Below, piece by piece: positions 26,179 through 38,137 of a stretch of 64,000 nt of DNA (its first letter is position 1; every line of letters begins with the position of its first letter). The notes beneath the pieces were generated by a model. That model was not told the origin of the DNA, did not search any database, and worked only from the letters and a program-made list of their open reading frames with translations. The position numbers and the translations under genes are program-made. This DNA is from Megalonaias nervosa (taxonomy: Eukaryota; Mollusca; Bivalvia; Unionida; Unionidae), in the NCBI GenBank assembly GCA_016617855.1, contig JAECUM010093588.1:1-64000 (forward strand). Reading direction: 5' to 3'.

Positions 26179-26260
26179 TCAGAAATGGCATATCAGATGT
26201 TTAGAAATGGCATATCAGATGTTCAGAAATGGCATATCAGATGTTCAGAAATGGCGTGTC
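26179..26260. repeat. 22-bp tandem repeat
   Basis: Four near-identical units containing agaaatggcatatcagatgt, starting at 26181, 26203, 26225 and 26247. Confidence 0.92.
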
Positions 26261-26297
26261 AAGGAGAGGTTACACACTATTTATCCTGTTGGTCGAG

Positions 26298-26300
<3 letters not shown>

Positions 26301-26378
<78 letters not shown>
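26301..26378. repeat. Compound microsatellite (TG)n(AG)n
   Basis: 14 TG units run directly into about 25 AG units. Confidence 0.97.
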
Positions 26379-26379
<1 letters not shown>

Positions 26380-26968
26380 ATCACGTCGACAAAATTACAA
26401 CATCACTTTACTAACCATCATTGGTACATGTGCATGTGTCATAATATGCTGCAAAAAGGGCAACAATCATTATTTCAATTTTGTTGTTGTTAGCAATTTT
26501 GTTTTATTTTAACAATATGTATTCAAGGAAACATATCTACCTATATAATTCAAGACAATACATATACACATATATCCATTATGTAGTTTAGGTAATAACA
26601 TATATAAATATATACATTATCTAGTCTGTAGTAATAACTACAGAGTACTAGATAATAAAAGATAGGGTTTTTATGACATATATATTAGTTTTATGACACA
26701 TAAATTAGTTTGAAAATCGTTTAAAAAATGTTATGAAGTTTCGCACTGCCAAAAATATACATGTATTAATTTCATCATTTTACATAGTACGGACAAATAA
26801 TAATGACTTAATAGTGAGTCGATATGCTATGTAAAAAGACTACGATATCTTAGAACTGTTTACTTGCAACTTTTTTAATGAGCTGAAATGTAAAAAAACC
26901 CAGACAAATTTAAATAATTTATCCCCTGCTTAACATATAAAGGACACAAAAGAGTATTAGTATGCAAA

Positions 26969-27560
26969 CTGGAGGACCTGTGACCTTGACCTTGACTATT
27001 AGACCCCAAATGTGTTCGTCAACAGCTACTAGTGATGATTTGTACAGTGAATCGTGTCTCGTCAATTCGCCTGGAACGAATTCAGAGTTGATGAGCAATA
27101 GGTAGCACCTAAAATGTGGTATGCTACATGCCCTCTAGCGAAGATTTGCAAGTACTGTACACCGAGCTTGATTCAGTGGCCTCCAGAACTACAGAACAGA
27201 ATGTAAAGTACGACGACAAATTTAAAACGCACAACTGCGACCTTGACCTTTAAAGTAATCCTCTAGATGTTGTACGGGACACACTCTGTAGTGATAATTA
27301 ACCAGCATACCAAGTTTCATCCATTAACCTTTAATGACTTTAAAGTTATCGAACAGAAAGTGTGAATGAAACATGACACAAAACGACGGTGCTCTTGATT
27401 TTGACGATATGACTAATGAGGTCTGCGCGACACGCACGTATATGCACATGTAATTATGTACAAATACAGCTAGTTTCGTCCCTTGACCTCATTGAGCTTT
27501 AATGTGATAAAACGGGAACGAAGATGTGACAGACAGACAAACTGACGGATGGGCATAAAG
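26969..27560. repeat. Dispersed GACCTTGACC-type repeat
   Basis: Repeated phrases include gtgaccttgaccttgac (about 26979), gcgaccttgacctttaaag (about 27237), accaagtttcatccatt, ttaaagttatcgaacag and agacagacaaactgacgg at the end. Repeats with this wording, several modules ending in a gacaga run, are common in mollusc genomes. The module length is about 150-260 bp, with two to three decayed modules. No coding function is proposed. Confidence 0.65.
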
Positions 27561-28448
27561 ACAAATTAGGTGTCCTGCGCTTGTACTAAAGATACGTTGA
27601 ATATGTTCATTAGGACTCGTCGAAACGTAGGCCAGCTTCTGGAGTTTATTGTAGAATACCGTTTTTTACTTGCACTTAATATTTTGAAAGAATTTTTAAA
27701 AATGTAATTAGTTTGAGTGCAAAACAGATTATCCATCAGTTGGACACACGTGCTTGCTCAGTTGATGACATATGCTTTTTAACGGGGAGAAAACAAGATC
27801 ATTGTTTCTTCTCACTGTAACCTTACTGATCAATGCTTAGTTATTAACTCAGAAAAAATGGAAGCTGTTAACCAGTAAAACCTCAGAGTGTTAGATCTGA
27901 AGAAACGTTCTTTGAGTTTGAGAAAAAAATTTCAAATATTTCTTAGCTAGTCCTAATGCATTAACTGATCTGGAATGCAAAGAAACTGTCATTTGATTTC
28001 ACTTTTACCAGAACGTCATAATTGTCACCCAGCAATAACTCAGATGACTGCATTCACCTATTTAAAAAAAAAAAAGGCCCTTTGAGAGAACGGCCTTCTG
28101 GTTCTGACTTAGAGATTTTTTTGTCTATCAAAAATCAATTAAAATTTACCGTAAGTATGAAAATATAAAGAGGGGAATGGATCACAAAATATAAAATACT
28201 TATTCTTTGAGAATAAATCTCGAGGATTGAGACAGATATCCGACATTACATGAGATATCACAGAACCCTACGCAGAACCCTACGCGAGAGGTCTAGTTGA
28301 ACGAGAATATGTCTTTCGCTTACAACAGTTAACTATCATTCTCCGTGTTTTACTTTTTACCCCATGATGCACCCTGCACATGTGACCTACCATCTAGACA
28401 CAATCGGAATATCCTCGGCGTTTTCTATCGCATACTAAGAAAAACCCA
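27561..28448. other. Gene-free stretch
   Basis: No gene. The direct repeat cagaaccctacg occurs twice at 28261-28285. Confidence 0.55.
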
Positions 28449-29195
28449 ATGGGAACATCCTCAACCTTTTCCGTCAAATCGAGAAAGAATCCTCGATGTA
28501 ATTCGTCACCATTAAGAACTATATCCTGAAACTCTTTTGTTCAAACACTCTTGTTCACAATAAATAATATAACGGCGGAAGGAGACAAAGTCACAATCGG
28601 AACCTCGTCAGCCTTTACTGTTGTAATATATGTTACGTGCTCCGCATGACAAGAGTCACCAAACACATCAAATAGATGTGTATTCCTACAACCAATTCCG
28701 AAGTCATTTCACGACCCGAGGAAAGGCCGAGAAATGTCCCGACTGAAAAAACTTCGGATATAAATAATGGTCATTTTGAACTGCTCTCAAGCCCATCGTT
28801 GTTATTACGACATAATCACTTCATAATGTCACCATGAATAGATGACGTGTCAGCACTAATAGCAACCCAAGCAACAGTTGCAGGCAAATGAAACCGAAAG
28901 ATTTCTTATATTTTTTCATTGCAACGTTGCAGGAATAATATTACAAATTAAATATTAGGGTATTTCATTTATTGCTGAGACGTTGTCGAATATTATTTTC
29001 AAGGTATATCATGTTATAAGACTTTGTTCGCTACACATGTGGCCGAATGTTTCTTCGAGAAAACTTTACCAATTTGGGAATAATCATTCGATTACCTGCG
29101 AGTCTCTCTTTGGGAGTTCCGACTTTCATTATAATGAGACGTATATGTTCCGAATATTAAACACTGCAGTTCAGGGGGAGTTACCAAACTAGCCG
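28449..29195. mobile_element. Unnamed dispersed repeat, longest copy
   Basis: The first part (28449-28745) matches 36599-36845 through gatgtaattcg, aaggagacaaagtcaca and ccatcaaat-like phrases. The second part (28745-29195) matches 21460-21920. The two matches abut, so this appears to be a longer copy of one element of about 750 bp, with the other two being partial copies. No terminal repeats were found and no protein motif is visible. Confidence 0.6.
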
Positions 29196-30510
29196 GTATG
29201 AGAATTACGTCACTGCTGCGAATGACGTCACTGACTTACCACTCTGAAACAGAGAATTTGCTGTGTTTGACTATCGGCTTGCCAATTTTGACCCGGTACC
29301 AGCGAAATTTAGGTGTATACAACGAATTAACGCTCAAAAACAAGGCATGTGAAAGCTTTCATTATCAGTTTTCTATCCAAGAATGAGCGAGAATTTTACT
29401 ATCGTTTTCTAATGCCGTATTACCACACTTTCAAACGAGGATGGAACTACTTTCTTCCTGACATTTCCTAGTAACAGCTGAACAAGCGTAAATAACAATG
29501 GCATGACATCACTAGACATATGGAAATGAGCAACATTCTCTTTAAGAAATCTTTGTCATCAAATTCCAACAATTTGCGCAATTCTGCTGTACGTAAATTT
29601 CAAAATAATGTTGTTATTCCCATGTCAAGACCCCATCGGAGTCTCTCATAATGTCCCGCTTGAAACAGCTCAAACGCTATCATCTGAGCCTCGGTTAGAA
29701 ACTTTCCTAGTTATTCAGCCGGTGAAATCTTCCGTGATGCAAAATTGGACAACTGCACAATAGCTGTAAACCACATATATGTGTCTGCAACCCACATGCG
29801 TGGATGAATTCCTGTTATCGTCAGCGATAGTAATGAAAATGAGTGACTGTTCCTACACGCTCTTCGTTGATAAAACTAACTGATATTCATGTACTTATCA
29901 GCTGGTCAGAATAAAAGAAGTTCGTTCTTGTTTAGTTAAGATCGAGCTCATGTCAGTAAGAATAAAATGTTAAGTAATTTCATTTTTCTTCATTTTTGGG
30001 GATTTTATTAATTTGTCTGAAAATTGATATGTATATAACAAAACTATCATGATCATAATAATTCGATCTTAATTTCTAGATCAGGTCTTGTTGTCAGCAT
30101 CAGAAAAAAAGTTCGGATTATGACTCGACGCGTCTCGTTTGGTAATGATCGGATTGTCTAATACTGACAACTCGACGTGATTTATCTATCAAGATCACAA
30201 TACTCTACTACTACTACTACTACTACTACTAATAATAATAATAATAAAAGCACTAAACGTAAAGAAGAAAACTGCAGCAATGCTGCATGAAAAAATTTGT
30301 GTTCCTTGTATATGCATATCGATAAAACATAAGTTCAAATATCTGGTTTCCGTTTCGAATTATGGCGTTTAAGTGTGTCCATCACAAATGATGGTTTAAG
30401 AATTGTCTGTCTCGGATATGTATGCAGTACCACTAGAATATAAACCTGGCTAACGTAAATACTAGTGTAGGGAGTGTGCGACATGTTACAACAGGAACAA
30501 CACAAACAGA
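29196..30510. other. Gene-free stretch with (CTA)n(ATA)n
   Basis: Holds (CTA)n(ATA)n at 30205-30247. A phrase at about 29630-29700 (ataatgtcccgcttgaaaca) resembles part of the dispersed repeat at 28735 and may be another fragment. No gene recognised. Confidence 0.5.
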
Positions 30511-30745
30511 CGCGGGTGGCGGAGTGGTCCAAAGCGTTCGCCTTTACCGATCACTGACATCTCACGTTTGTACTCGTGTATTCCAGTCTCCGGCTTGGTC
30601 AATGCGAGTATGTAAGAAAGCTTGCCAGGAGCTTCCTGTGTTTCGGTGGTTCCTCTCGGGGGTTTCTTCCTCCATTAGTTTTACAGGCCTCCATGTAAAG
30701 CCTTTCGTGTGCTGAAAAATAGGGCTAAGCCAACAACAAAAACAA
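30511..30745 (+). mobile_element. SINE-B copy with A-rich tail
   Basis: The head is cgcgggtggcggagtggtcc, then aaagcgttcgcc, and the B-like region is cgtgtattccagtctcc. The body is agaaagcttgccaggagctt, then tcggtggttcctc. The tail gtgctgaaaaatagggctaa runs into (AAC)n, the usual SINE 3' end. Confidence 0.88.
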
Positions 30746-31779
30746 CAACAAAATGATCAATGACCTAGTGAAAATTTAAGAAATTCAAACGGTGAATGCT
30801 ATAGCTACAGTCACTAAGGTAACTTGTGTTTGTGTGTGAGTGCGTGTGTGTGTGCGTGTGTGAGTTCGTGTGTTTGGGGGTGTCTAACTTCACAAAAATT
30901 ATAAACAGTAACTCTTTGAGACGTCAAAGTGTGACACCATAATGTCGCCCCATAATCCCATTACATAATCTTTTGCCATAGTCTGCTTGATATTTGTTGT
31001 TGTTTTCTTCCTTTTATGTTACTCTATTAAGCAAAAGTTTAAAGAGGATATTAGTTTTTAATTTTAATATCTGCCCCAATAATGTTCCTCTCCATGAATG
31101 CCTAAATTATATGTCTAATTCCTTTTTTGAATTTTGGGAAAATTTGTGATTATTTGATTACTTGTGCCTGGATAACAAATTTAGAGTGAACAGTGGTCGC
31201 AAAGCTCTTTGTGATGCTTCAGGCTTGACACAGTTCAATTAGTGGATCCAAATTTTCTGCTCTTTCTGTTCCCTTCGAAATAAGGTAAAGGAAACCTCTT
31301 GTCCTTTTTCTGTTTTTGACTGTACGCTGCACAGAACCCGCCCCGGTTTCTACTTGAACCCCCCAACCCCCAACCCCAAACCCCCCAAAAAACAAAACGT
31401 TCGATCAACACACATCTATGGTAATGAATAATGGGATCAATTTGACGTCACACATTACAGCGAACCGACAATCGGAGCATCATAAGGTTTTTCCGTATGA
31501 AAAAGCCCGTTGAACGTGTACTAGTCGCGTTCAACTAGACTCTCACCCGGCATTGTGAGAGTTTAGCCACGTGCTTTATTAATATCTGTTTCTAAAGAAA
31601 GTGCTCACTAAAATTTAGCAGGAGTGAAACTGCGAACACATCCCTCCTATCTTAACATTTTTCTATATAAATTATTTGCAATCATTGAAAAGAAAATAAC
31701 ACTGAATAGTAAATGAAATGATTACTGCTATAACCAATACGGGAGGTGTGTCTCAATAAGCCAATGAACTTGCCCTGTG
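30746..31779. other. Gene-free stretch with two hairpins
   Basis: A GTGT-rich patch lies at 30825-30880 and a C/A-rich patch at 31360-31395. Two small perfect hairpins sit at 31509-31535 (gttgaacg/cgttcaac) and 31539-31562 (actctcac/gtgagagt). No gene. Confidence 0.55.
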
Positions 31780-32400
31780 TACGACCAAAGCAGCCATCTT
31801 GAAAATCTTGATATCGTCACTCCTCCTGGATAGATGGTCGTATCAGCATGAGTTTTCATTTGAGACTTCTTACGATATCTAGTTGGTCAAAAATAAAAAT
31901 AGTGCCGATCCGACATCCAATATTTTTACGATGGCATACAACTTAAAAATATTGTTATCAGAGCTCTCATTGAACAGAAAATCGTATTGGCGTGGGGTTT
32001 TCACCAGCAGACTTTATGTGAAGTCCAGTTCATAAATGGAAATTGTGCCTATCCGGTGTCCAATATGGTCGCCACAATATCCATCTTGAACTCTTCTTAT
32101 TGTTGTTCCTCCTGAATGGAATGTTATATCTTGAAAATACTGTTATCTCTACTCCTGTCCTAATAGATGGATATATCATGATGGGGTTTTCACCAATAGA
32201 CTCTTGTTGTCATTAATACATCATTATGACATGGGATTTTCACCAAATCACTTCTAATGAGACTACTTTGTCCTAGATGAAAATGGTGCCAAGCTGATAT
32301 TCAATATGTATAGCACAGTAGCTAATTTGAAAATCTTGTTATCGCTGAAGAATATCAGAGATAGTTTCAATACTAGACAGTCAGAAGGAAGAAATATATT
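31780..32400. repeat. Array of about four units of the 145-bp modular repeat
   Basis: Units recur with catcttgaaaatcttg, cctcctg.atag.tgg, gttttcaccaa.agact and ccaatatgg. The last unit ends in a distinct terminal sequence (gctaatttgaaaatcttgtt, then atcgctgaagaatatcagag). The array at 52607-53600 ends in the same terminal sequence. Units are 60-80 percent alike by eye. Confidence 0.8.
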
Positions 32401-32857
32401 TTGTGGGGGGCGGGGTTGCTCCGCCAAAGACTCTCCCAGATCCGCCCCTATGTATTCTTTGATATGCATTTCAACAAACATTTAAGCTTAATAGTGTCAT
32501 AAAAGTTGAGAATTAGTGGGGAATTTGGCAGTATTGCCGGCTGCAATGTTTTTTAAATACAATATTAAATTTCCACTTACACTTCCACTTGGATCATTAA
32601 ATATACGGAAAATCAACAGAGGCAAAACCTAGCCAGCATATACGAGTTGTACTGTTGACAGCTCGCGACGTCATGGTGATTTGTAACAGTGCGGCACGTG
32701 CGCGTTCGGGGAAAGATATTTTTCATATTCTTTTTTCACGTGATTTGCTTGTCTGGGCTAAGAGAAACTTTCCATAATAGGTTGCAAAATTTCAGTCTTT
32801 TTGCGAAGTCTTTTGTAAATGTTTGTCGATGTCCGTTACATTTCGAGGGACAACGTT
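32401..32857. other. Gene-free stretch
   Basis: Begins with a G/C-rich patch (tggggggcggggttgctccg and agatccgcccctatg) that resembles a transposon end but has no visible partner. The rest is anonymous. Confidence 0.5.
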
Positions 32858-33060
32858 ATGAGGGTTGATCAAAAAGTTCTATAAAAAAAAACTCTGGAAA
32901 GAAAAAGTTACTGAAATGTATTCAATAATTTTAGTAATTTTTCTCAAAATAACCTCAATTGGCTTGATGCATTTCTCCCATCTTGTAACCCTGTCCGGAA
33001 CATGTGATGCAGTCCCTCACATTACAGTATTCGCAAAGACCCGATCATTGCATGACTTAG
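32858..33060 (-). pseudogene. Mariner transposon 3' end fragment
   Basis: The outer edge tgagggttgatcaaaaagtt resembles the edge of the mariner remnant at 46149 (gagggtattcaaaaagttc). On the minus strand the frame reads VTRWEKCIK and, after a shift, GYFEKN, the usual mariner transposase C-terminus (RW.KCI...GDYFE). The catalytic part is absent. Only the tail and one inverted repeat remain. Confidence 0.7.
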
Positions 33061-34108
33061 TTCTTTTCTGCGTCAGGAAATATTTTCCCCTAATAAATCT
33101 ATAAATTCTGTATTACTGATTTTCACTCATATAGTCATACAGAATAATATTGATTAAAAAATGCAACTGGCGTATCGCGTGAGGTCCAGCTAACGATTAC
33201 GACGTATTTCCGGTTCCACAGCTCGCATCGAATGATCAAGGAGCTACCACGAATGTACTGCCACTCCCAGTCTGCCGAAGGATCCCTCGAGAGTCTCCTT
33301 ATTCCCTGCAGACCCGTTAGTCCCGATGCTTTGGCCTCTCACTGCGCGTAAACCACTACCAACTCTCTAAGCCAATGTCACCATCGACCGGAGCATCCGG
33401 CTTTCACGACACCACACAAAATTCTACGATTCCCATTGAAACACAGTTCAGAAATAACAATTGAGCCATGTAGTACATGAGACCCGATTAAGTATGAATA
33501 CAATGATCTACATCAAGAATGCGCGCTCATGAATAGACTTCGTTGCACATTAAATCATTTCATCAACAACTGTACGAGATCATTATTACAATGGCGAAGT
33601 TCGTACTTGAATCGGTGTCCGGCAACAATAATCTCATTTAATTATAAGAGCTCGAACATCACTCATCCTTTAATGTATGCAACGCGTAACTGAATTCAAT
33701 TTGACTGTTCAGTTATAAAAATGGCTGACTTAAAACCGACTATAGTCTGAGAGCGTGGCGTTAGGTGACATAGGTCTGACTCCGCAAAATGTAGAATAAA
33801 TTCTGAAATATCCAGCATCACATAAAATGGATAGCAAGAAAGAGTGAAATTTTATATTTCACACACCTCTGTAGGTAAATATTGCTCCCTAAAGGTTATT
33901 GGTGTATATCTTGTTCAATGTTTCAACATTAATCAATACCTGGTTTGGTTGGGAAGAGTTCGCTCTAAGATATTTTTGAGTTGGGTTGTTTTTTTTAAGA
34001 AGCCGTCCGTAAAGTGGACAGCTTCCTGATAAAACTCGTTGTATTGAGATAAGACAATGTGAATTTCCTCTATAAGTAGCCTGGTTGTGGTGAAAATCCA
34101 CAGCCAGA
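33061..34108. other. Gene-free stretch
   Basis: 33180-33420 is GC-richer than its surroundings but holds no recognised gene or SINE head. A 66-codon minus-strand frame at 33933-34133 (LLIEEIHIVLSQYNEFYQEA) has no family I recognise. Confidence 0.5.
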
Positions 34109-34416
34109 GAACTCGAGGCAGTCGATTTCTCATCGTCCCCTTCGGGTGCAGGAGGTTGCGGGTTTGAACCCCGGCCGAGTCATACCAAAGACATATAAAT
34201 GGTACTAATAGCTGCCTCGCTTGGCGCTCAGCATTAACATGTTAGTGTTAGGACTGGTCGGACTGGTGTCAGGATAATGTGACTGGGTGGGACATGATAT
34301 CAGCTACATGTCTATGGTATGATGCCCCAGTGCTGGACATCACTAGCAAGTGTCACACTACAGCCATGGTAGTGATATGACTGAAAAATTGTTAAAGCTA
34401 CGTTAAAAATCCAAAT

Positions 34417-34418
<2 letters not shown>
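34109..34418 (+). mobile_element. SINE-A copy
   Basis: The A-box side is decayed. The B box (gcgggtttgaaccccggccg) and the rest are well kept: agtcataccaaagacatata, cttggcgctcagcatta, ggtgtcaggataatgtgact, then gatatgactgaaaaattgtt and aaagctacgttaaaaatcc. The element runs straight into (CA)n. Full-length copies of about 310 bp have a tRNA-like head, a long conserved body and this CAC-ending tail. Confidence 0.9.

Positions 34419-34453
<35 letters not shown>
34419..34453. repeat. (CA)n microsatellite at a SINE-A tail
   Basis: Begins at the terminal cac of the SINE, as at 56050. Confidence 0.95.
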
Positions 34454-34455
<2 letters not shown>

Positions 34456-34635
34456 TTTCTCGCCGCATGCACTCTGCGCGTGCAGCAATGGGTAAATTGA
34501 ACTCGGTGTTTTGAAATAGCTAAGGCTAAAAAAAATACCCTCTGGTAACGTTGTACACAGTAATGAAAACTGCGTACGTCTGCGTGCATATATAATGCAT
34601 AAACACTTTACCACACACAATTCCTTGACACGGAT

Positions 34636-35010
34636 TTAGACAGATATTGTTTTGTATATAGGCGACGTGGAACTTGTGTGGTTCCTTACACTGCTTTGTG
34701 TCTTACTCTCAGGTTCCATGTAGGGTATCCAAGCTTCATCACAGGTATTAATCTTATTTAAAGAAAGTTTATCCTTCTGCTTTGTACCTGTACATAATTC
34801 CCTGCAGATCTTTACCCATAAACCCATTTGTTCTTCATCAAGCAATCTGGGCACCTATCAGGCACAAATCTAGTACATTCCTAATTCTGTGGTGAAAATT
34901 TCGATTACATTTCCGTGTGAAAAATGCCGTTGGCCTACCTTTGCTTGGATCATCTTTAACAGTTTCCCAACCATCACAAAAAGTGCTTAATATTTATAAA
35001 CAGTTCAAAG
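34636..35010 (-). pseudogene. Mariner-family transposase fragment
   Basis: Minus-strand reading gives FCDGWETVKDDPSKGRP (35010-34950), the end of the N-terminal DNA-binding region. After a deletion come VPRLLDEEQMGLWVK and CDEAWIPYMEPESKTQSS, the first catalytic aspartate block (normally GDE.W....PE.K.QS). The C-terminal catalytic aspartates are missing. Stops and frame shifts are present. A SINE-A lies just beyond the truncated end. Confidence 0.8.
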
Positions 35011-35594
35011 TCAGCTTTTATGGGTAAAGGATTTACCTATTTTGTATAAAATTTTATATTCGACAGTGGACTGATCTGCCAGTTTGTCAACGCGTCTACA
35101 TATGGGACGTAAAATTATTACGTCATTAAGAAAGTGACGTTATCAACTTAAAATGAGGTGACGTCCTAATTGGGACACTTTCATTTATAGACGGGCATTT
35201 TTTATGACTTTGGGTTGCTTTGTTAAGAAGATATTGCATTTTTTGTACAACATAGCAATCAATCATTGTTGAAAGAGTGTTTTGAAATAATATATTCATA
35301 CTTTGATTGTAAGTTCGGTCATTTTAAACGCCGTAGCTTACATTTTTTTTATTGTGATTGGGTACTACAGTTTCGTCACGACGGCGTAAAGACTGATTAT
35401 ATATATATGTGTGTGTGTATAACTGTTCTTAATTCCACTTCGATATTTTTAGTGGTGAATAAGTCACACGACCAGGACAACAATGTGTGATAAATGTTAC
35501 GAAGACTCGCTCGTCTTTCGTCGTTCTTTTCCTTAATGAAACATACGCAAAACATCGAAAGAAATGTCGGTGACTATTATGGTTATTGATGTGG

Positions 35595-35795
35595 GTTTAA
35601 CGCTATTTTTCAGCACAATATAGTCTATACATGTCGGCTAGTATAGTGGTGGAAGTAACCTGGGCAAACTCTAGTAGGATCTACCGACCAACGAGAATCT
35701 ACTGGCAAGCTTTCTCACATATCCACGTGGACAAGGTGAGATAGAAGTGATCTGCAAATGCAAGCACTATACCACTCAGCCATTCTAGTAGATAC
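35595..35795 (-). mobile_element. SINE-B copy, minus strand
   Basis: The reverse complement contains agaatggctgagtggtatag (tRNA-like A box), tgtgagaaagcttgccagta, ggtcggtag and gtgctgaaaaatagcgttaa, in the same order as the + strand SINE-B copies. The B-box region is decayed. Confidence 0.8.
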
Positions 35796-35879
35796 CATAA
35801 GAACGGTAATTTCAGCAAACTGTTCACATAGAGATGGTATCACAATTTATGTTGAATTTAATTGTTTATATTTTTAAAG
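35796..35879 (+). promoter_or_regulatory. Candidate splice acceptor region of the next exon
   Basis: attgtttatatttttaaag ends in AG at 35878-35879, immediately before the candidate exon. The T-rich tract is typical of an animal 3' splice site, but such tracts are common in AT-rich DNA. Confidence 0.25.
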
Positions 35880-36056
35880 ACGGAACAAAAGATTACCGGC
35901 ATCAAAAGTCATACATTAGTGTCAGGTGATTGTTACCTAGCATCTAGGGTTTCGTTGCTGTGGAAACTAATAAATAGAGAATCTTCTGGTTCGCTCACAA
36001 TACGTCAGTTTGTACACAAAGCTTCGCCAGGGAATTTATCAGATATTTTAGACCAG
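35880..36056 (+). CDS. Candidate internal exon, unidentified
   Basis: 177 bases, 59 codons without a stop, flanked by a T-rich AG acceptor and the donor CAG followed by GTAACT, both in phase 0. The frame starts TEQKITGIKSHTLVSGDCYL, includes SRVSLLWKLINRESSGSL and ends NLSDILDQ. It has no simple repeat and matches none of the transposon families here. I do not recognise the protein. Its phase fits the candidate exon at 13649, but nothing else links them. Chance is a real alternative in 64 kb of AT-rich DNA. Confidence 0.3.
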
Positions 36057-36598
36057 GTAACTGCCATCAAATATCGATTGGTCACTTTGTCTGTTCGAAT
36101 ATAATGTGTATATATCTATGTTTCGCGACTCTAGTTGAAAGTAACCGCGACTATAGCTATTATATTATAGTATCTCCTTTTATGGCGGTGTAAAATGATG
36201 GGCACAGATTCAGCGCGAGCCAGACGTGGTTTCACACAAAATCGCGCTCCCCGAACTTTAAAACAAGCAGAGTAGAATAAGTTCTGCCTTATCGACGAAG
36301 ACGCCTTTTCACATCAAACTTCTACAGCAGTAAATTCTTTTAGGCGTTGAAATAATTGCAGAACTTCTAAAATCAGGGCCACCAACGGATAAAGACCCAA
36401 CAAACAAATTTGCATGACGGCATCGTTACCCCCTAAAATAGACCACACCTCTCAGCTACATACAATGTGTAGTTAAACATTTATATAGCGGCACCAGTTG
36501 ATAAATACTACATAGCTTGGGGGCCAGGTTCTAAAGGTCCCATTTCAAAATGATTGGTTGGTTAGATTTTAACGGCGGGTTCGATACCGGCGACCCAG
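36057..36598. other. Gene-free stretch
   Basis: No gene. The phrase ggcgggttcgataccgg at 36574-36590 resembles a tRNA B box but has no matching A box. Confidence 0.5.
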
Positions 36599-36845
36599 CT
36601 GGAACATCCTTGTCAAGTCAAGAAAGAAGCCCCAGATGTAATTCGCGGCCTTTGACAACTATATTCGGAACTACATTTATTCAAATAGCACAGTATTGCG
36701 GCAGAAGGAGACAAAGTCACACTCGGCCTTTTCTGTCGCAGCATATGTGCTGCATTCAATCAGAGGCGAATTACCAGATCCATCAAATTTATGTGTTATT
36801 CTTTCAACTACATCAATGGTTATTTCTCGACTCTCGAGCGATGTT
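36599..36845. mobile_element. Unnamed dispersed repeat, first-half copy
   Basis: Matches 28449-28745: ggaacatcct, agatgtaattcg, acaactatattc, then gcggcagaaggagacaaagt and ccatcaaat. The downstream half of the longer copy is missing. Confidence 0.65.
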
Positions 36846-38137
36846 CCAAATTAAGTGTAATTTGACATTTGTTTTTGATATCGTTGTGTTTTTGAACATG
36901 TTATGTACTGTCAGACATTCTCTTCCTAATTTCTCCCCTTTACACCCTCACAATACTCCCACTGCTTCATTGGCACAGTAAGCTCCCCAAGATAGCTTTC
37001 AAGAATTGAAGGGGGCTTTAAAAATGGATCACTTTCTTATATGAAAAAAAAATTAAACCATAATAAGCGCAAATCTAACAGTTAGTCATTCACCACAAAC
37101 AGTTAAAAAATACTCAAAAACCACTTGTTGAAGCTGACTACTTCTTCTTTTAAACAGCTCATAAGCTTCTCCACCCCCACCCCTTCTCCCATCCATTTTT
37201 GTTTTGTCCTGACGTCAAATTTTCTCGTCTTACCTTGTTAGCGCAAAACGCCGCTATAGGGTTTCCTGTGTACAGACTGTGTAACGACGTTTTACCAGTA
37301 CTTTTCCAGACCAGTGTTACACAGTGCACTTCAGTGCCTTGTAATTCAAGTCATACATTACAAAATAGAAAAGGAATGTTTCGTAGACTTCCTACAACAG
37401 CCTTCATGTCCAATTACATCGTTGAAGATGACCAATTCCTGGTTAATTTCAGAAAATGGCACAATATGGTTATATGGATTCACATTGAAAACAGGTTAAG
37501 TTTGAAAAAAAATATAAATCCAATAGGTGTGCTCGACAATTTAGAAATTTGATGTGGTGACAGCGGGTAACGTTTGGGGTGCGAAAATCCCGTTGCAAAT
37601 AATTCTTAATGAACAACCACCTCAGATTTTGTTGAGCAGAAATTTTCTGGTGCACGGACGTACATTATGGCACATTTTGATAGTGGCATTTCCAGAGGAC
37701 TACGAATTATATCGCCAGAGGAAAGTAACCAATTTAGGTCAACCTCCCCAAATCTCTCCTTGATATTGGGGAAAAAAAACTATATATAAATAATATCCAG
37801 TAGCTTAGTTCTTTAAAAGAAGTATGGTGCATTAGGGACCAACCATTTCATTGGGGGCAGGGTGCGAGGCCTCGATCTTTTTAAGAAAAATATTTCCTGA
37901 CTTTAAATAACTTCAATAAAAAATTTCTTGCTCTTAGTTTAACAAAATTAATTACCTTGAGAATAAAGAAAGAAATGTCAGTGCGTCCCACCCCCAACCC
38001 TGCCAATTAGATGGTCAGTTACATGAATTTCAGAGCCAAAATTATGAACTGGAAGATACACGGTTTTCATTTCAGTTTCTTTTGCAGTGTTTTTCGAAAT
38101 AGAGGCAGTTTGAAACTAATGGTAGCTTCAGAAATAA
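36846..38137. other. Gene-free stretch
   Basis: An open frame of 117 codons at 37199-37552 (containing FQTSVTQCTSVPCNSSHTLQ) has no recognised domain and no convincing splice context. The rest is anonymous. Confidence 0.5.

Noticed and set aside
32401..32460. Transposon end (agatccgcccctatg)
   Set aside because: No inverted partner or target duplication could be found nearby.
37199..37552. 117-codon + strand frame as a gene
   Set aside because: No ATG context, domain or convincing donor. The pyrimidine tract before it is suggestive only.
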